A stretch of DNA of 64,000 bases. Source: Prorocentrum cordatum (lineage: Eukaryota > Sar > Dinophyceae > Prorocentrales > Prorocentraceae). The position numbers and the translations under genes were made by a program. The stretch is from positions 62,001 to 126,000 of the forward strand of contig CAUYUJ010022063.1 of assembly GCA_963575745.1 (NCBI GenBank), given 5' to 3'. Shown piece by piece: positions 10,916-20,267 of this stretch (position 1 is its first letter; every line of letters starts with the position of its first letter). A model generated the notes under the pieces. The model had not been told where the DNA came from. It worked only from the letters and a program-made list of their open reading frames with translations, and searched no databases.

Positions 10916-11345
10916 ATTATCCCAGCGCGACCCTACCTAGGAGTGGGAACCCCTAGGAAAGCAGCATTAGTAGTAACAGTAACGCTAAGCTAAAGCTAGA
11001 GCTAAGCTAAAGCTAAGCTAAAGCTAAGCCGCAGCTAAGCTAAAGCTAAGCTAAAGCTAAGCTAAAGCTAAGCTAAAGCTAAGCTACAGCTGAGCTACAG
11101 CTAAGCTCAAGCTAAGCTCAAGCTAAGCTAAAGCTAAGCTAAACGCTAAGCGAAAAGCTAAGCGAAACGCTAAGCTAAAGCTAAGCTACAGCTAAAGCTA
11201 AAGCTAAAGCTAATGCTAAAGCTCCCAGGGGACTGGGGGGGGCCGTTCCCAGGGGACTGGTGGGACCGCCCGGGGCGTTTCTCACTGCCCGGCCCCTTTA
11301 AAGCTAAGAGAGTAAGAACCCTTCTAGGCAGAGCCTAGGTAGGGA
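10916..11345. repeat. TIR-bounded satellite module 2 (GCTAAA/GCTAA units)
   Basis: Starts 17 bp after module 1. The head motif CCCTACCTAGG is at 10931-10941. The core (10970-11221) alternates AAGCT and AAAGCT units. The tail ends with CCTAGGTAGGG at 11334-11344. The tail carries a partial duplication of its GGGGACTGGGGG part at 11222-11265. Confidence 0.8.
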
Positions 11346-11394
11346 ACAAAGAGCCAAGCAGAGGGACAGACAAGGAAGGAAGCACGCGATCGAA

Positions 11395-11800
11395 ATCCCG
11401 ACGCAATCTGAACCTCAATGCCACTCACGCGCTGAAGAAGCTGGCACAGGGGAAGGGATGGAAATGTACCCGCTGCTAGCAGAAGATCATCAAGAAGACG
11501 GGGATGGAGTATATTCGTGAATGGCTGACAGAAGGATGCCAAGGACCTCCCGCACCAGTAGAAGCACAGATATGCATCAACGGGGTCACCTCGCACGAGA
11601 CGCACCCGCAAATGTGAATCCCAAAGGAAAGAATATGTGCATGCAGACTGTGTGGCGGCGCGGCTGCAGAGTATGTGTCGGAGAAGATGCGTAACATGTG
11701 CCTACGGCGGCCTGGGTGCAGTTCGGCGAAGTACAAGCTGAGGAGCTGGCTACATGGAGTACATGATGAGCAGCACGGACGACCAGAGCAACGCGACAGA
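11395..11800 (+). pseudogene. Cys-rich C-terminal region of retroelement 1, interrupted
   Basis: Frame 2 from 11405 reads ATHALKKLAQGKGWKCTRC and meets a TAG at 11477-11479. Beyond it, KTGMEYIREWLTEGC continues in the same frame to a TGA at about 11616. A second Cys motif (ICACRLCGG ... MRNMC) lies at about 11633-11703. The pattern Cys-x2-Cys after a His/Leu/Lys-rich helix resembles the Cys knuckle at 34526-34585, and I infer it is the tail of this element. It is separated from RNase H by modules 1 and 2. Confidence 0.45.
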
Positions 11801-11858
11801 AGCGAAGCAACAGGAGTGGAATTGTCTGGACGCACGGCGGAAAGAACGGTAGACGAAG

Positions 11859-13074
11859 CAGCGCGCACTGGCAGTTCGATGGGAAAGGAGCAGATCATTG
11901 AACAAACCCAGGAGTCATAACAACACGTAGAGGGAGGAAAAGTGGAATCTGCCAAAGCAGAAGATCGGAAACACGATGAGAAGCAAGCAAGAACCTGGTT
12001 TGCGGCGAAAAGAGCAGTAGAAGACGCGGCAAGCACTGGTAGTTCGGCAAAAAGGACGCAGGCTACGACGTGCACGGGTGAGACTAAGCCCCTTGGCACA
12101 GGGGGCCCCAGCTACGGAGTCGACAAAAGCGGCAATCCCAAAGAAGAACCAGAAGCGGTGAATAATGCTGCAAGAACAGAGAGCTCGGCGAAAAGGACGG
12201 AAGTACAGCTTACATCAAATACACCATGTACGACAAGCGCGCAGGAGAGTCTCCCAGGACGAAGAGAAATGAGAGAGAACCCCTTGGCGCAGGGGCAATA
12301 AGGAGCGATCCCCTTGACACAGGGGCGATAGGGGAACAGAGACACCAAGGCGGCAAGGACGTGCAGGACAGCGGAATGGGCGGACGAACCCAGTGAAGAA
12401 GCACCACCAAGTTCGGCGAGAAACAGCAAAGCAGGGTACCAAAGAAGTAAAGATGGACAAAGCGGGACTGAGGCAACAAGACAGAGGCCCCTTGACGGAG
12501 GGGGGAAACGAGCAGCAAAAGACGCCAAGGGGAGAAAAGCAGCGAGAAGAGGAGCCCAGCCAAAGGAAGAAATGCTGGAATATGACAAAGGCCTCGACCC
12601 TGAAGAACAAGCGCACAGAGAAAGGATGGCCCCGCTCTTCCAGATGCTGAAAGAAGCCAAAGGAAGAAAGCTAAAGCAACAAAGGCAGGAACTAACATAC
12701 TAATATGATAGCGACGATGGGGGCGAAAGAAGAGAGGCCAGTACACAGTATGTAGACGACTATCCCCGTGACTCAGGGGACCTGAGGAATGGGGAAGCCG
12801 AAGCCACTGGACGTAAAGAAGAAGCACGAGAGGAATCAGGCAAGAAAGCAGCAAGGACTGGGGGCACGGCGAAAAAGGGCGAACGAGGGCGCGGCAAGTT
12901 CGAGCAGCGCGGCGAGAAGGACGCGGGCCACGAACCCCACGAATGCGACAAAGCGCCTTGGCGCAGGGATGCCGAAAGCGCAGAAGTTAAACGTGGTGAG
13001 CACAAAGCACAACCAGAAGCAAAGAGTAAAGCGGCAAGAACTGGGAGTTCGGCGAAATGAATAAAAGAAGAACA
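11859..13074. repeat. Array of about 85-bp units carrying two dyad-symmetric motifs
   Basis: Two short motifs alternate. Motif 1 is CCCCTTGACGCAGGGG-like (a CCCCT/AGGGG stem with a 6-nt loop) at 12089, 12280, 12310, 12488, 12764 and 12953. Motif 2 is AAGAACTGGGAGTTCGGCGA-like (GAACT/AGTTC dyad) at 11859, 12028, 12169, 12411, 12851, 12894 and 13031. The best-preserved pair of units (12028-12105 and 12894-12968) matches across the whole length and translates to related peptides (AASTGSSAKRT, AASSSSAARRT), so a decayed coding repeat is possible. Motif 1 recurs after module 3 at 13995, 14175 and 14201. Confidence 0.6.
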
Positions 13075-13953
13075 ATTATCCCAGTGCGACCCGACCCAGG
13101 AGTTGGAGCATTTAGGACAGCACCATCTACATCTACACCGGCAGCTACATTTACATACACACCTGCATATGTGCTATGCTATGATATGCTATGCTATGTT
13201 ATGATGTGCTATGCTGCGCTATGCTAATCTATGATATGATATGCTATGTTATGAGATGCTGCGCTATGCTGTGATATGATATGCGATGCTATGCTATGCT
13301 GTGCTATGCTATGATGTGCTATGCTATGATATGCTGCCCTGTGCTGTGATAAGCAGTGCTATGATATGCTATGATATGATGTGCTATGGTATGCTGCGTT
13401 GTGCTATGCTATGCTATGCTATGATGTTATATGCTGAGCTATGCTCTGCGATGCTATGCTATGCTATGATTGGCAATGTTATGCTATGTTGTGCGAATGC
13501 TGCGCTGCGCCATGCTGCGCTAAGCTAAGGCAAGCAAAGCTATGCTAATGTAGGCTAAGCTACGATAAGCTAAGCTAGGCTAAGCTTAGCTAAGCTAAGC
13601 TTATCTAAGCTAAGCTTAGCTAAGCTAAACTAAGATGAGATAAGTTAAGCTAAGCTAAGTTAAGTTATGCTAAGCTAAGCTAGGATGAGAAAAGCTTAGC
13701 TTAGCTTCGCTTAGCCTAGCCTAGCTTAGCTTAGCTTAGCTTAGCTTAGCTTAGCTTAGCTTAGCTTAGCTTAGCTTAGCTTAAGTTAAGCTTAGCTAAG
13801 TTTAGCTAAGCTAAGCTGGGTGAACCCAGGGGGCGTAACTGGGGGAACCGCGGGGCGGGGACTGGGGGAACCGCCCGGGGCGCTTTCCACTGCCCGGCCC
13901 CTTTAAGCTAGAGAATAAGAACCCTTCTAGGCGGAGCCTAGGTAGGGAAAAAG
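13075..13953. repeat. TIR-bounded satellite module 3 (ATGCT then CTAAG satellites)
   Basis: The head (13075-13130) is diverged but recognisable: ATTATCCCAGTGCGACCCGA, then AGGAGTTGGAG. The core changes family inside the module. Positions 13165-13515 are TATGC/TATGA pentamers. Positions 13515-13690 are TAAGC pentamers, and 13690-13785 are the reverse complement, GCTTA. The tail (13817-13953) ends with CCTAGGTAGGG at 13937-13947. It is the longest of the four modules. Confidence 0.75.
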
Positions 13954-14530
13954 CAGACACGCAGAGCAACGAAAGACAAACAGCTATAAAAGAACCCCTT
14001 GACGCAGGAGCAGACGGCAAGACAAGAGGTGCAAACGCGGCACGATCTGAGAGCACGACGAAAAGGACTGACACACCCAGGAAAGTGGCAACACCTAGCT
14101 CGGCGGGGAGCTTCAAAGAAGGGCACCAGAAAAGAGCAGCCAGACAAAGCGAAGCCGCAGAAGCAAGAGGTGAGCCCCTCGACGCAGGAGAATGAAGTTA
14201 CCCCGTGACATGGGGGAAAGAAGAGCAGCGGGAAGAGGAGCCAAGCCACGAGAAGAGGACCCACAAGAGCTGAAATAACAGGAACCTGACCACGACGGAA
14301 AAGCTGAAAGGGAAAAGATGGCCCCGCTCTTCCGCATGCTGAAAGAAGCTAAATAAAGAAAGCTGCGGAAGCTGAACCGGGAAAGAAGAGGAGGAGAAGC
14401 TGAGGAGGGCGAAAAGAGAGGAAAGAACAAGGACATCTCGGAGCACCAGGCCCACAAGTGCTACCTGGCCTCTGAGGTGGCGGCGGCCCCAGACCCGCCC
14501 CAACCTCACCACGTGAGAACTGAAACTGCT
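13954..14530. other. Continuation of the palindrome-bearing repeat sequence
   Basis: Three more CCCCTTGACGCAGGAG/CCCCGTGACATGGGGG motifs sit at 13995-14010, 14175-14190 and 14201-14216 in purine-rich sequence like that before module 3. No gene is recognised. The sequence after about 14230 becomes Glu/Lys-rich in translation through GAA/AAG richness. Confidence 0.5.
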
Positions 14531-14537
14531 GGAAAAA

Positions 14538-14640
14538 CTCCTCCTCCTCCTCCTCTTCCTCCTCCTCCTTCTCCTCCTCCTCCTCCTCTTCCTCCTCCTC
14601 CCCCCCCGTCCTCCTCATCCTCCCCCTCCTCCTCCTGTTC
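14538..14640. repeat. (TCC)n microsatellite
   Basis: TCC triplets with TTCC interruptions and a C8 run. Confidence 0.9.
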
Positions 14641-15017
14641 CCGTTGTCCAGAGAGGGCGGGGCGCGCCCCCTCCCCAGATCTCCGACGTTCCACCACCGC
14701 CGTTTTTTTGTTGCAATTCTCTGCTCCAGTACCCTCCTTGTTCCTAGGGTGAAGTCGGACCTGTCCCTCTACAGGGTGTAGGTTTGAGCATATGGGGGTG
14801 TATTTTTTGAGTCAGCAAAATCGTCAAATATCCGCCTGTAGGGGGACATGCCCGACCTGATCATAGGGTGTCCAGCAGGCCCTGAAGGGCCATCAACACA
14901 CGGCACGCGGCACACCAAACGGACCGAGGGACGGGGTCGAGAGCTCCTGGGGGACAAAGCATTGAGTAAAGTCATGACGGAGGACGAAGAGGATCTGTTG
15001 TGCCGTCAGCAGGATGA
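14641..15017. other. Non-coding sequence ending in one arm of a direct repeat
   Basis: No gene recognised. Positions 14978-15010 (GACGAAGAGGATCTGTTGTG) recur as GACGAAGAGGATTTGTTATG at 15310-15343, so about 33-bp direct repeats flank the GGA tract between them. Confidence 0.5.
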
Positions 15018-15213
15018 GGAGTAGGAGGAGGAGGAGGAGGAGGAGGAGGAGGAGGAGGAGGAGGAGGAGGAGGACGGGGAGGAGGAGGAGGAGGAGGAGG
15101 AGGAGGAGGAGGAGGAGGGGGAGGGGAGAGGAGGAGTAGGAGGAGAGGAGGAGGAGGAGGAGGAGGAGGAGGAGGAGGAGGAGGAGGAGGAGGAGGAGGA
15201 GGAGGAGGGAGGA
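15018..15213. repeat. (GGA)n microsatellite
   Basis: Nearly pure GAG/GGA triplets, flanked by the 33-bp direct repeats at 14978 and 15310. Confidence 0.95.
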
Positions 15214-15343
15214 GAGAAGAGGTCTTCACATCACAGTGTCGGGCTCCACTCCTGATGGGGGGGGGAGGAGGGGTCATCCGACTTCCCCGCGAGCCGCGAG
15301 GAGCAGGGGGGGAGGATGACGAAGAGGATTTGTTATGCCCTCA

Positions 15344-15868
15344 GCTCGGGGAAACGTAAGACTCGAGTACGCCGGAACTCGGGTTTGTCGACGTCTTTTG
15401 GCGAGCGCGTCCTGGGTTTTGACGGTCCAGTTTTCGCTGGATGTTTGCGGCGGAAGTTTGCGTCACATTCCAGATTGGGTTTCGTCATTTTCATGATTGC
15501 CCCGTCAGGCCAACCCGAATCCCCCGAATCCGAGTCTTACGTCCCCCCGAAACTCCGACGTCGCGATTGTTTTTCACAGCGTGGACCCAACGTTCCATGC
15601 ACAACAGAGAGCCACAACCACAACTGAATGGATTTTTCGGGAGGGCCCCTCGGGGAAGAACCTACCGACCTCGTCGACGTGAGCACTTTGGCTGTGGTTG
15701 TGGTCGGCTTGGCCGTCCTGGGACGCCGCATCGACCACAGTCAGCACGAAGTTGGTGTCGGTGCTCCGACGAGCTCTTGACATCCGCAAGACATCCCCCA
15801 GGGTGTGTCCTCGGTCCTCAATGTGGTTGCGGTCGCTCTTTTTCCCTGCGTCCAACAAGAAAGACGGC
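15344..15868. other. No gene recognised
   Basis: Moderate-GC, unique-looking sequence with several overlapping short frames, none with recognisable motifs. Confidence 0.4.
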
Positions 15869-16034
15869 ATAAACATAAACTTTTGGCGCTCCGCGCGGAT
15901 TTCTTGAATCTTCGCTGGGGCCCCCTGGCGGCGCCTCCGGCGCCGCGCCCCTGGCGCGCTCCGCGCGCCAGGGAGGGAGGTCCAGCTCAGCTCCAAGGAA
16001 TCCGCGCGGAGCGCCGAATGATTATGTGCTTATA
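15869..16034. repeat. Foldback (inverted-repeat) element, copy 2
   Basis: The best-preserved copy. The left arm GGCGCTCCGCGCGGATTTCT (from about 15886) pairs with the right arm ending ATCCGCGCGGAGCGCC (about 16000-16015). The inner part holds further dyads (GGCGGCGCCTCCGGCGCC, TGGCGCGCTCCGCGCGCCA). The outer flank AAACATAAACTTTT matches the third copy. An adjacent TCC tract begins 10 bp downstream. Confidence 0.8.
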
Positions 16035-16044
16035 CCATGTTTTC

Positions 16045-16685
16045 TTCCTCCTCCTCCTCCTCCTCCTCCTCCTCCTCCTCTTCCTCCCCCTCCTCCTCCT
16101 CCTCCTCCTCCTCCTCCTCCTCCTCCTCCTCCACTTCCTCCTCCTCCTCCTCCTCTTCCTCCTCCTCCTCCTCCTCCTGCCCGTCCTCCCCGTCCTCCCC
16201 GTCCTTCTCCTCCTCCTCCTCCCCTCCTCCTCCTCCTCCTCCTCCTCTCCTCCTCCTCCTCCTCCTCCTCTTCCTCCTCTTTCCTCCCCCTCTTCCTTCT
16301 CTCCTCCTCCTCCTCCTCCTCCTCTTCCTCTCCCCTCTTCCTCTCCTCCTCGTCCTTCTCCTCCTCCTCCTCCCCCTCCTCCTCCTTCCTCCTCCTCCTC
16401 CTCCTCCTCCCCGTCCTCCCCGTCCTCCTTCCCTCCTCCTCCTCCTCCTCCTCCTCCTCCTCCTCCTCTTCTCCTCCTCCTCCTCCTCTCTTCCCCCCTC
16501 CTCCTTCTCCTCCTCCTCTTCCTCCTCCTCTTTCTCCTCATCCTCCTCCTCCCTCCTCCTCCTCCTCCTCCTCCTCCTCCTCCTCCTCCTCTCCTCCTCC
16601 TCCTCCCTCCTCCCCCCTCCTCCTCCTCCTCCTCCTCCTCCTCCTCCTCCTCCTCCTCCTCCTCCTCCTCCTCCTCCTTCCTCCC
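16045..16685. repeat. Long (TCC)n polypyrimidine tract
   Basis: About 640 bp of TCC triplets, with CCCTCC, TTCC and CCGTCC interruptions, essentially purine-free on the + strand. Open frames of hundreds of codons here are Ser/Pro/Leu or Glu/Arg translations of the triplet and are not genes. Confidence 0.95.
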
Positions 16686-16694
16686 GTGCATCCC

Positions 16695-16840
16695 ATGGAG
16701 GGCGCCGCCCCCGCAGCTGGCCCGGACGGCGGCGCCGCCGGCGTAGGCACCGGCGGCGACGAGAGCCAAGCTGGCGACGAGGAGCCAGAGGGGGGCGACG
16801 AGGACAGCGTCGGCGACGGGAAGTTTTTGGGCGTTTCGTG
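16695..16840 (+). other. Candidate coding exon (acidic, Gly-rich), unassigned
   Basis: An ATG at 16695 opens MEGAAPAAGPDGGAAGVGTG, followed by an acidic stretch to about 16835. The codons are strongly GC3-biased and the peptide is not a simple triplet translation, so it could be the disordered N-terminus of a protein. I cannot identify it, and the next exon is not visible. Confidence 0.25.
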
Positions 16841-16865
16841 TCTTCGGGGGGGGGACAGGACAGAA

Positions 16866-17452
16866 GGGGGGTCGGGCGTTTTCGGGTGCCTTCGGGCGTC
16901 TTCGTCGGCTCGCGGCGGTCTTCCAGCCTCGGGGTGCCTTCCAGCGGCTGCGCCTCGCCGAGGGCGCTCCAGGGGTGCCAGAATCGCCCCGAACGGCCGC
17001 CGGAGAGCCGAGTTATCGTATCATCTTACGTTCGACGACGACCTCCTGTATCCAGGCCTTCCAGATGGGGTCCAAGTACACGGGCTCGGAGCATCGCGCC
17101 GCATCGACGATGCATCGGCGATGCTTCTCGATGTGGAGCCCGATTTGCTCCACGTCGACGTTGCCGATGCATCGCCCACGTCGACGATGGATACATCGCC
17201 GATGCCTCGCCGATGTATCGGCGATGCGGCGCGATCCTTCGACCCCATCTACTCCGACCCCATCTAGGAGGCCTCTGTGTACCGGCTCTGGGCGGGGGGG
17301 GGGGGGAGACATCGAGGTTTTCGGGCGCTCTGGCCGGTTCTCGACGGTTTTCCGGCCTCGGGGCGCCTTCCAGCAGCTGCGCCTCGCCGAGAGCGTTTTC
17401 CACGGGTACCCCGATTCGTCCCGGAGCAGGCGCCGGAGGCCCGAGGTATCGC
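16866..17452. repeat. Pair of about 140-bp direct repeats flanking a GATGCATCGGCGATG palindrome cluster
   Basis: Positions 16866-17010 and 17315-17452 share GCCTCGGGG(T/C)GCCTTCCAG, CTGCGCCTCGCCGAG and the following sequence at an offset of about 429 bp. Between them, 17097-17250 hold repeated, partly palindromic words around GATGCATCGGCGATG and CATCGCCGATG. Confidence 0.6.
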
Positions 17453-17507
17453 CCAAAAGCCATGAGCCCTCGAGCCCTGGAGCCCTCGATCAGAGGGGGG
17501 AGCTCCT

Positions 17508-17695
17508 CCTCCTCCTCCTCCTCCTCCTCCTCCTCCTCCTCCTCCTCCTCCTCCTCCTCCTCCTCTTCCCTCCTCCTCTCTCCTCCATCCTCCTCCTACT
17601 CCTCCTGCCCCCTCCTTCTCCTACTCCACCCCCCTCCTCCTCCTCCTTCTCCTCCTCCTCCTCCTCCTCCTCCTCCTCCTCCTCTTCCTGAATCC
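17508..17695. repeat. (TCC)n polypyrimidine tract
   Basis: TCC triplets interrupted by CCTACTCC and CTTCTCC variants. Confidence 0.95.
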
Positions 17696-17714
17696 TCTGC
17701 TCCTCCTCCTCATC

Positions 17715-17815
17715 CTGGGGAGCTTTTGTCGCCACGGATGGATTCTTCCTCGAAGTTCTAGTCAGAGCGCACCCCAGGGGAGGTCCGGGGAGCAGAGCGT
17801 TACCGGTAATTACAT
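17715..17815 (+). repeat. Dispersed repeat family G, copy 1 (+)
   Basis: Shares GTCGCCACGG, CTCGA(A/G)GTTCT, GCGCACCC and GAGGTCC(G/A)GGGAG with 55030-55180. The third copy, at 58600-58740, lies in the opposite orientation. It is non-coding as far as I can see. Confidence 0.6.
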
Positions 17816-17984
17816 GTTGGTTTCCGCAGATCTTTTTCGCCGTCGTATCCCTCCTCAAGTCCATCGTCGTCGCCACTGTCCAGTCGGCGTTGCGATGTCT
17901 TTACTCCGAGCGTTTTCGCACGGCTGCTGGTCCCGCTTGAAAAATGCCGCAGGCAGATTTGGTCTAGTGTCTAGTGTTCCAGTC

Positions 17985-18023
17985 GTCATGTTTCGCGATG
18001 TTTTTTTGCAACGTCGGATCTCA
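17985..18023 (+). repeat. Dispersed repeat family A, 3' end only
   Basis: TTTCGCGATG, a T-run, then GCAACGTCGGATCTCAG matches the 3' end of the full copies at 645-823 and 54484-54656. Confidence 0.6.
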
Positions 18024-18479
18024 GCGCCGTCGTCCTCCTCCACCTCGCCGTCGTCTTCCTCCTCCTGCCTTCCTCGCCTCCTGTCCCCCACGGCCCCACC
18101 TCGTCCCCTCCCGATCCCCATCTCGGGCCCAATCCTTCCAAGATTGCTTCTCGCCCTCCTTCTCGGATGCGAGGGTGGGTAGGGTAGCATTCGCCACTGC
18201 CTGTCGCGTCCTGGTCTTTGCGAGCTGGCGGCTCGAAACTCTGGCAAGCACTTTGCGAATGGGTCTCTTAGTCGCCTGGCCAGCGATTCAAGCTGCAAAT
18301 CTTTAGCGAAGTATGCGATGTCTCTATCCCAGGCTGTCGCACGGAAGAACAAAGGAGTTGTGCGTTGCTTCCATCTCCCCCAGAGTAGCCAGAGCAATCG
18401 GGCGCTCAGGCAGAACGGCTAATTGCGGATCGAGTCAACGAGGAGATATCTTACAGATTTCCCTGGCCGATTCGACCTT
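18024..18479. other. No gene recognised
   Basis: Pyrimidine-rich, then mixed sequence with no recognisable domain on either strand. Confidence 0.4.
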
Positions 18480-19590
18480 GTCGTTGTTTTGCCTCCTCAT
18501 CCTCCTCCTCTTCCTCTTCCTTCTCCTCCTCCTCCTCCTCCTCCTCCTGCTTCTCTTCCTCGTCTTTCTCACCATCCTTCTCTTCCTTCGCTCCCCCCTC
18601 CCAATGGATATTATGATTGCAGGTGCTCCCCCCCCTCCTCCCACTCTCTTCCTCGTCATCCTTCTTCTTCTGTAGCAATCCCCTTTCCCCGCCACCCTCC
18701 TCTGCTCCTTTTTCGTCTCTATCCTCCCCCTCTCCCCCGCCTGCCTTCTCCCTCCCCCTCTCTTCCCCCGCCTGCCTTCCTTGCTCCCTCTCTCTTCCCC
18801 CTCCTGCCATCCCTCTCCTCCCCCTCTCTTCCCCCTCCCCCTCCCTCTCCTGCCTTCCTCCCCTCCTCCACCCATCCTCCTCCATCTCGGCCCTCTCTCC
18901 TCCTCCCCCTGATCCCCTCCTACCCCTCCTCTCTCCGCCCGCTCCTCCTTCTGCCCTCCCCCCCCCGATCCCCCTCCGCCCCCTCCCATCCCCCTCCTCC
19001 CCCTTCCTCCTCGTCCTCCTCCTCCTCCTCGTCCTCCTCCTCCTCCTCCTCCTCCTTCTCCTCCTCCTCCCCCCTCCTACCCGGCCACCTCCTCCCTCCT
19101 CCTCCTCATCCTCCTCATCCTTCTCCTCTCCTCCTCCTCCTCCTCTCCTCCTCCTCCTCCTCCTCCTCCTCCTCCTCCTCCTCATCATCATCATCATCAT
19201 CATCATCACATCATCATCATCATCATCATCATCATCAATCATCATCATCATCATCATCTCATCATCATCATCATCATCTCCACCACCAGCAGCAGCATCA
19301 TCCTCCTCCTCCCGGTCCCCCTCCTCCTCCTCCTCCTCCTCCTCCTCCTCCTCCTCATCCTCATCCTTATCCTTCTCCTCCTCCTCCTCATCTTCCTCCC
19401 GTCCCCTCCTCCTCTCCTCCTCCTCCCTCCTCCTCGTCCTTCTCCTCTACCTCCTCCTCCCCCGTCCGCCCCGTCCGCCTCCTCCTCCTCCTCCTCCTCT
19501 TCCTCCTCCTCCTTCTCCTCCTCTCCTCGACCTCCTCCTCCTCCTCCTCCTCCTCCTCCTCCTCCTCCTCCTCCTCCTCCCCCTCCTCCC
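18480..19590. repeat. 1.1-kb polypyrimidine tract with an internal (ATC)n block
   Basis: TCC, CCCTCC and CCTCTCC units dominate. Positions 19180-19290 are (ATC)n with a short CCACCAGCAGCAG interruption. It is one of the longest simple-repeat regions in the window and is open in all frames for trivial reasons. Confidence 0.9.
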
Positions 19591-19740
19591 TCGACACACG
19601 ACGTCGACGTAGACGGCGGCGGCGGCGCACCCCCCGACAGCGAGGAGCTCGCGGTGCGCTGACCGCGGCGAAGCCTCGGCCCGTGCCGCCCCGTGGCAGT
19701 TGGGCCGTCAGGGAGGAGATTCTCGATTTCGGGTCGTCGT

Positions 19741-19741
19741 C

Positions 19742-19796
<55 letters not shown>

Positions 19797-19800
19797 CTAT

Positions 19801-19831
<31 letters not shown>

Positions 19832-19980
19832 ACGGCGACGACGACAATCACGACGACGTCGACGACGACGACGATCACCACGACGACGACGACGACGATC
19901 ACGACGACGACGATCACGATCACGATCACGACGACGACGACGACAACGGCTATGACGACGACGAGGACGACGACGACGTT
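19741..19980. repeat. (GAC)n microsatellite
   Basis: CGA/GAC triplets with ATCACGAC variants. It encodes poly-Asp, poly-Thr or poly-Arg depending on frame. Confidence 0.95.
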
Positions 19981-20267
19981 GTCGTCGTTCTATTGCGAGG
20001 CGGCGGCGGCGGCGAGCACCCGCACGCACGCCGCCGCCGTCGAGGGCAGCAATGCACCCAGAGATCCGCGGCTCCGGAGCCAGAGATCTCTGCTGCCTGC
20101 TCCCTCCTCCTTGCTGCTCCTCTTGAGGAGGGGCAGGAGGAGGCACAGGACGGAGCAGGAGGAGCATTCTTCCACCATCCGCGGCAACAAGCGGCCCACC
20201 GTACGCCACGAGGAGGCGAGCTATTCCTCCCAAGGAGCTTTACACGATAGCCGAGCACGAGGCGGCA

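Larger units (their letters stand above)
3984..11800 (+). mobile_element. Decayed non-LTR retroelement 1 (ORF1, EEP, RT, RNase H, Cys-rich tail), split by two satellite modules
   Basis: A + strand series of domains in the order expected of a LINE-type element: Cys-rich ORF1, coiled-coil region, EEP-type endonuclease, reverse transcriptase, RNase H and C-terminal Cys motifs. The reading frame changes several times and carries in-frame stops, so this copy is dead. The satellite modules at 10241-10898 and 10916-11345 lie between RNase H and the Cys-rich end. The 5' boundary is inferred only from where coding-like sequence begins after the TCC tract. No spliced leader or target-site duplication was found. 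The RT and its C-terminal region resemble retroelement 3 at 59410-64000. Confidence 0.8.

Noticed and set aside
12789-13064. 91-codon basic ORF before module 3
   Set aside because: It is built from the palindrome-bearing 85-bp repeat units, and other frames over the same stretch are similarly open; no independent evidence of coding.
16037-17761. Frames of up to 574 codons rich in Ser, Pro, Leu, Glu or Arg
   Set aside because: Direct translations of TCC/GGA triplets without stops. They exist in every frame and on both strands.
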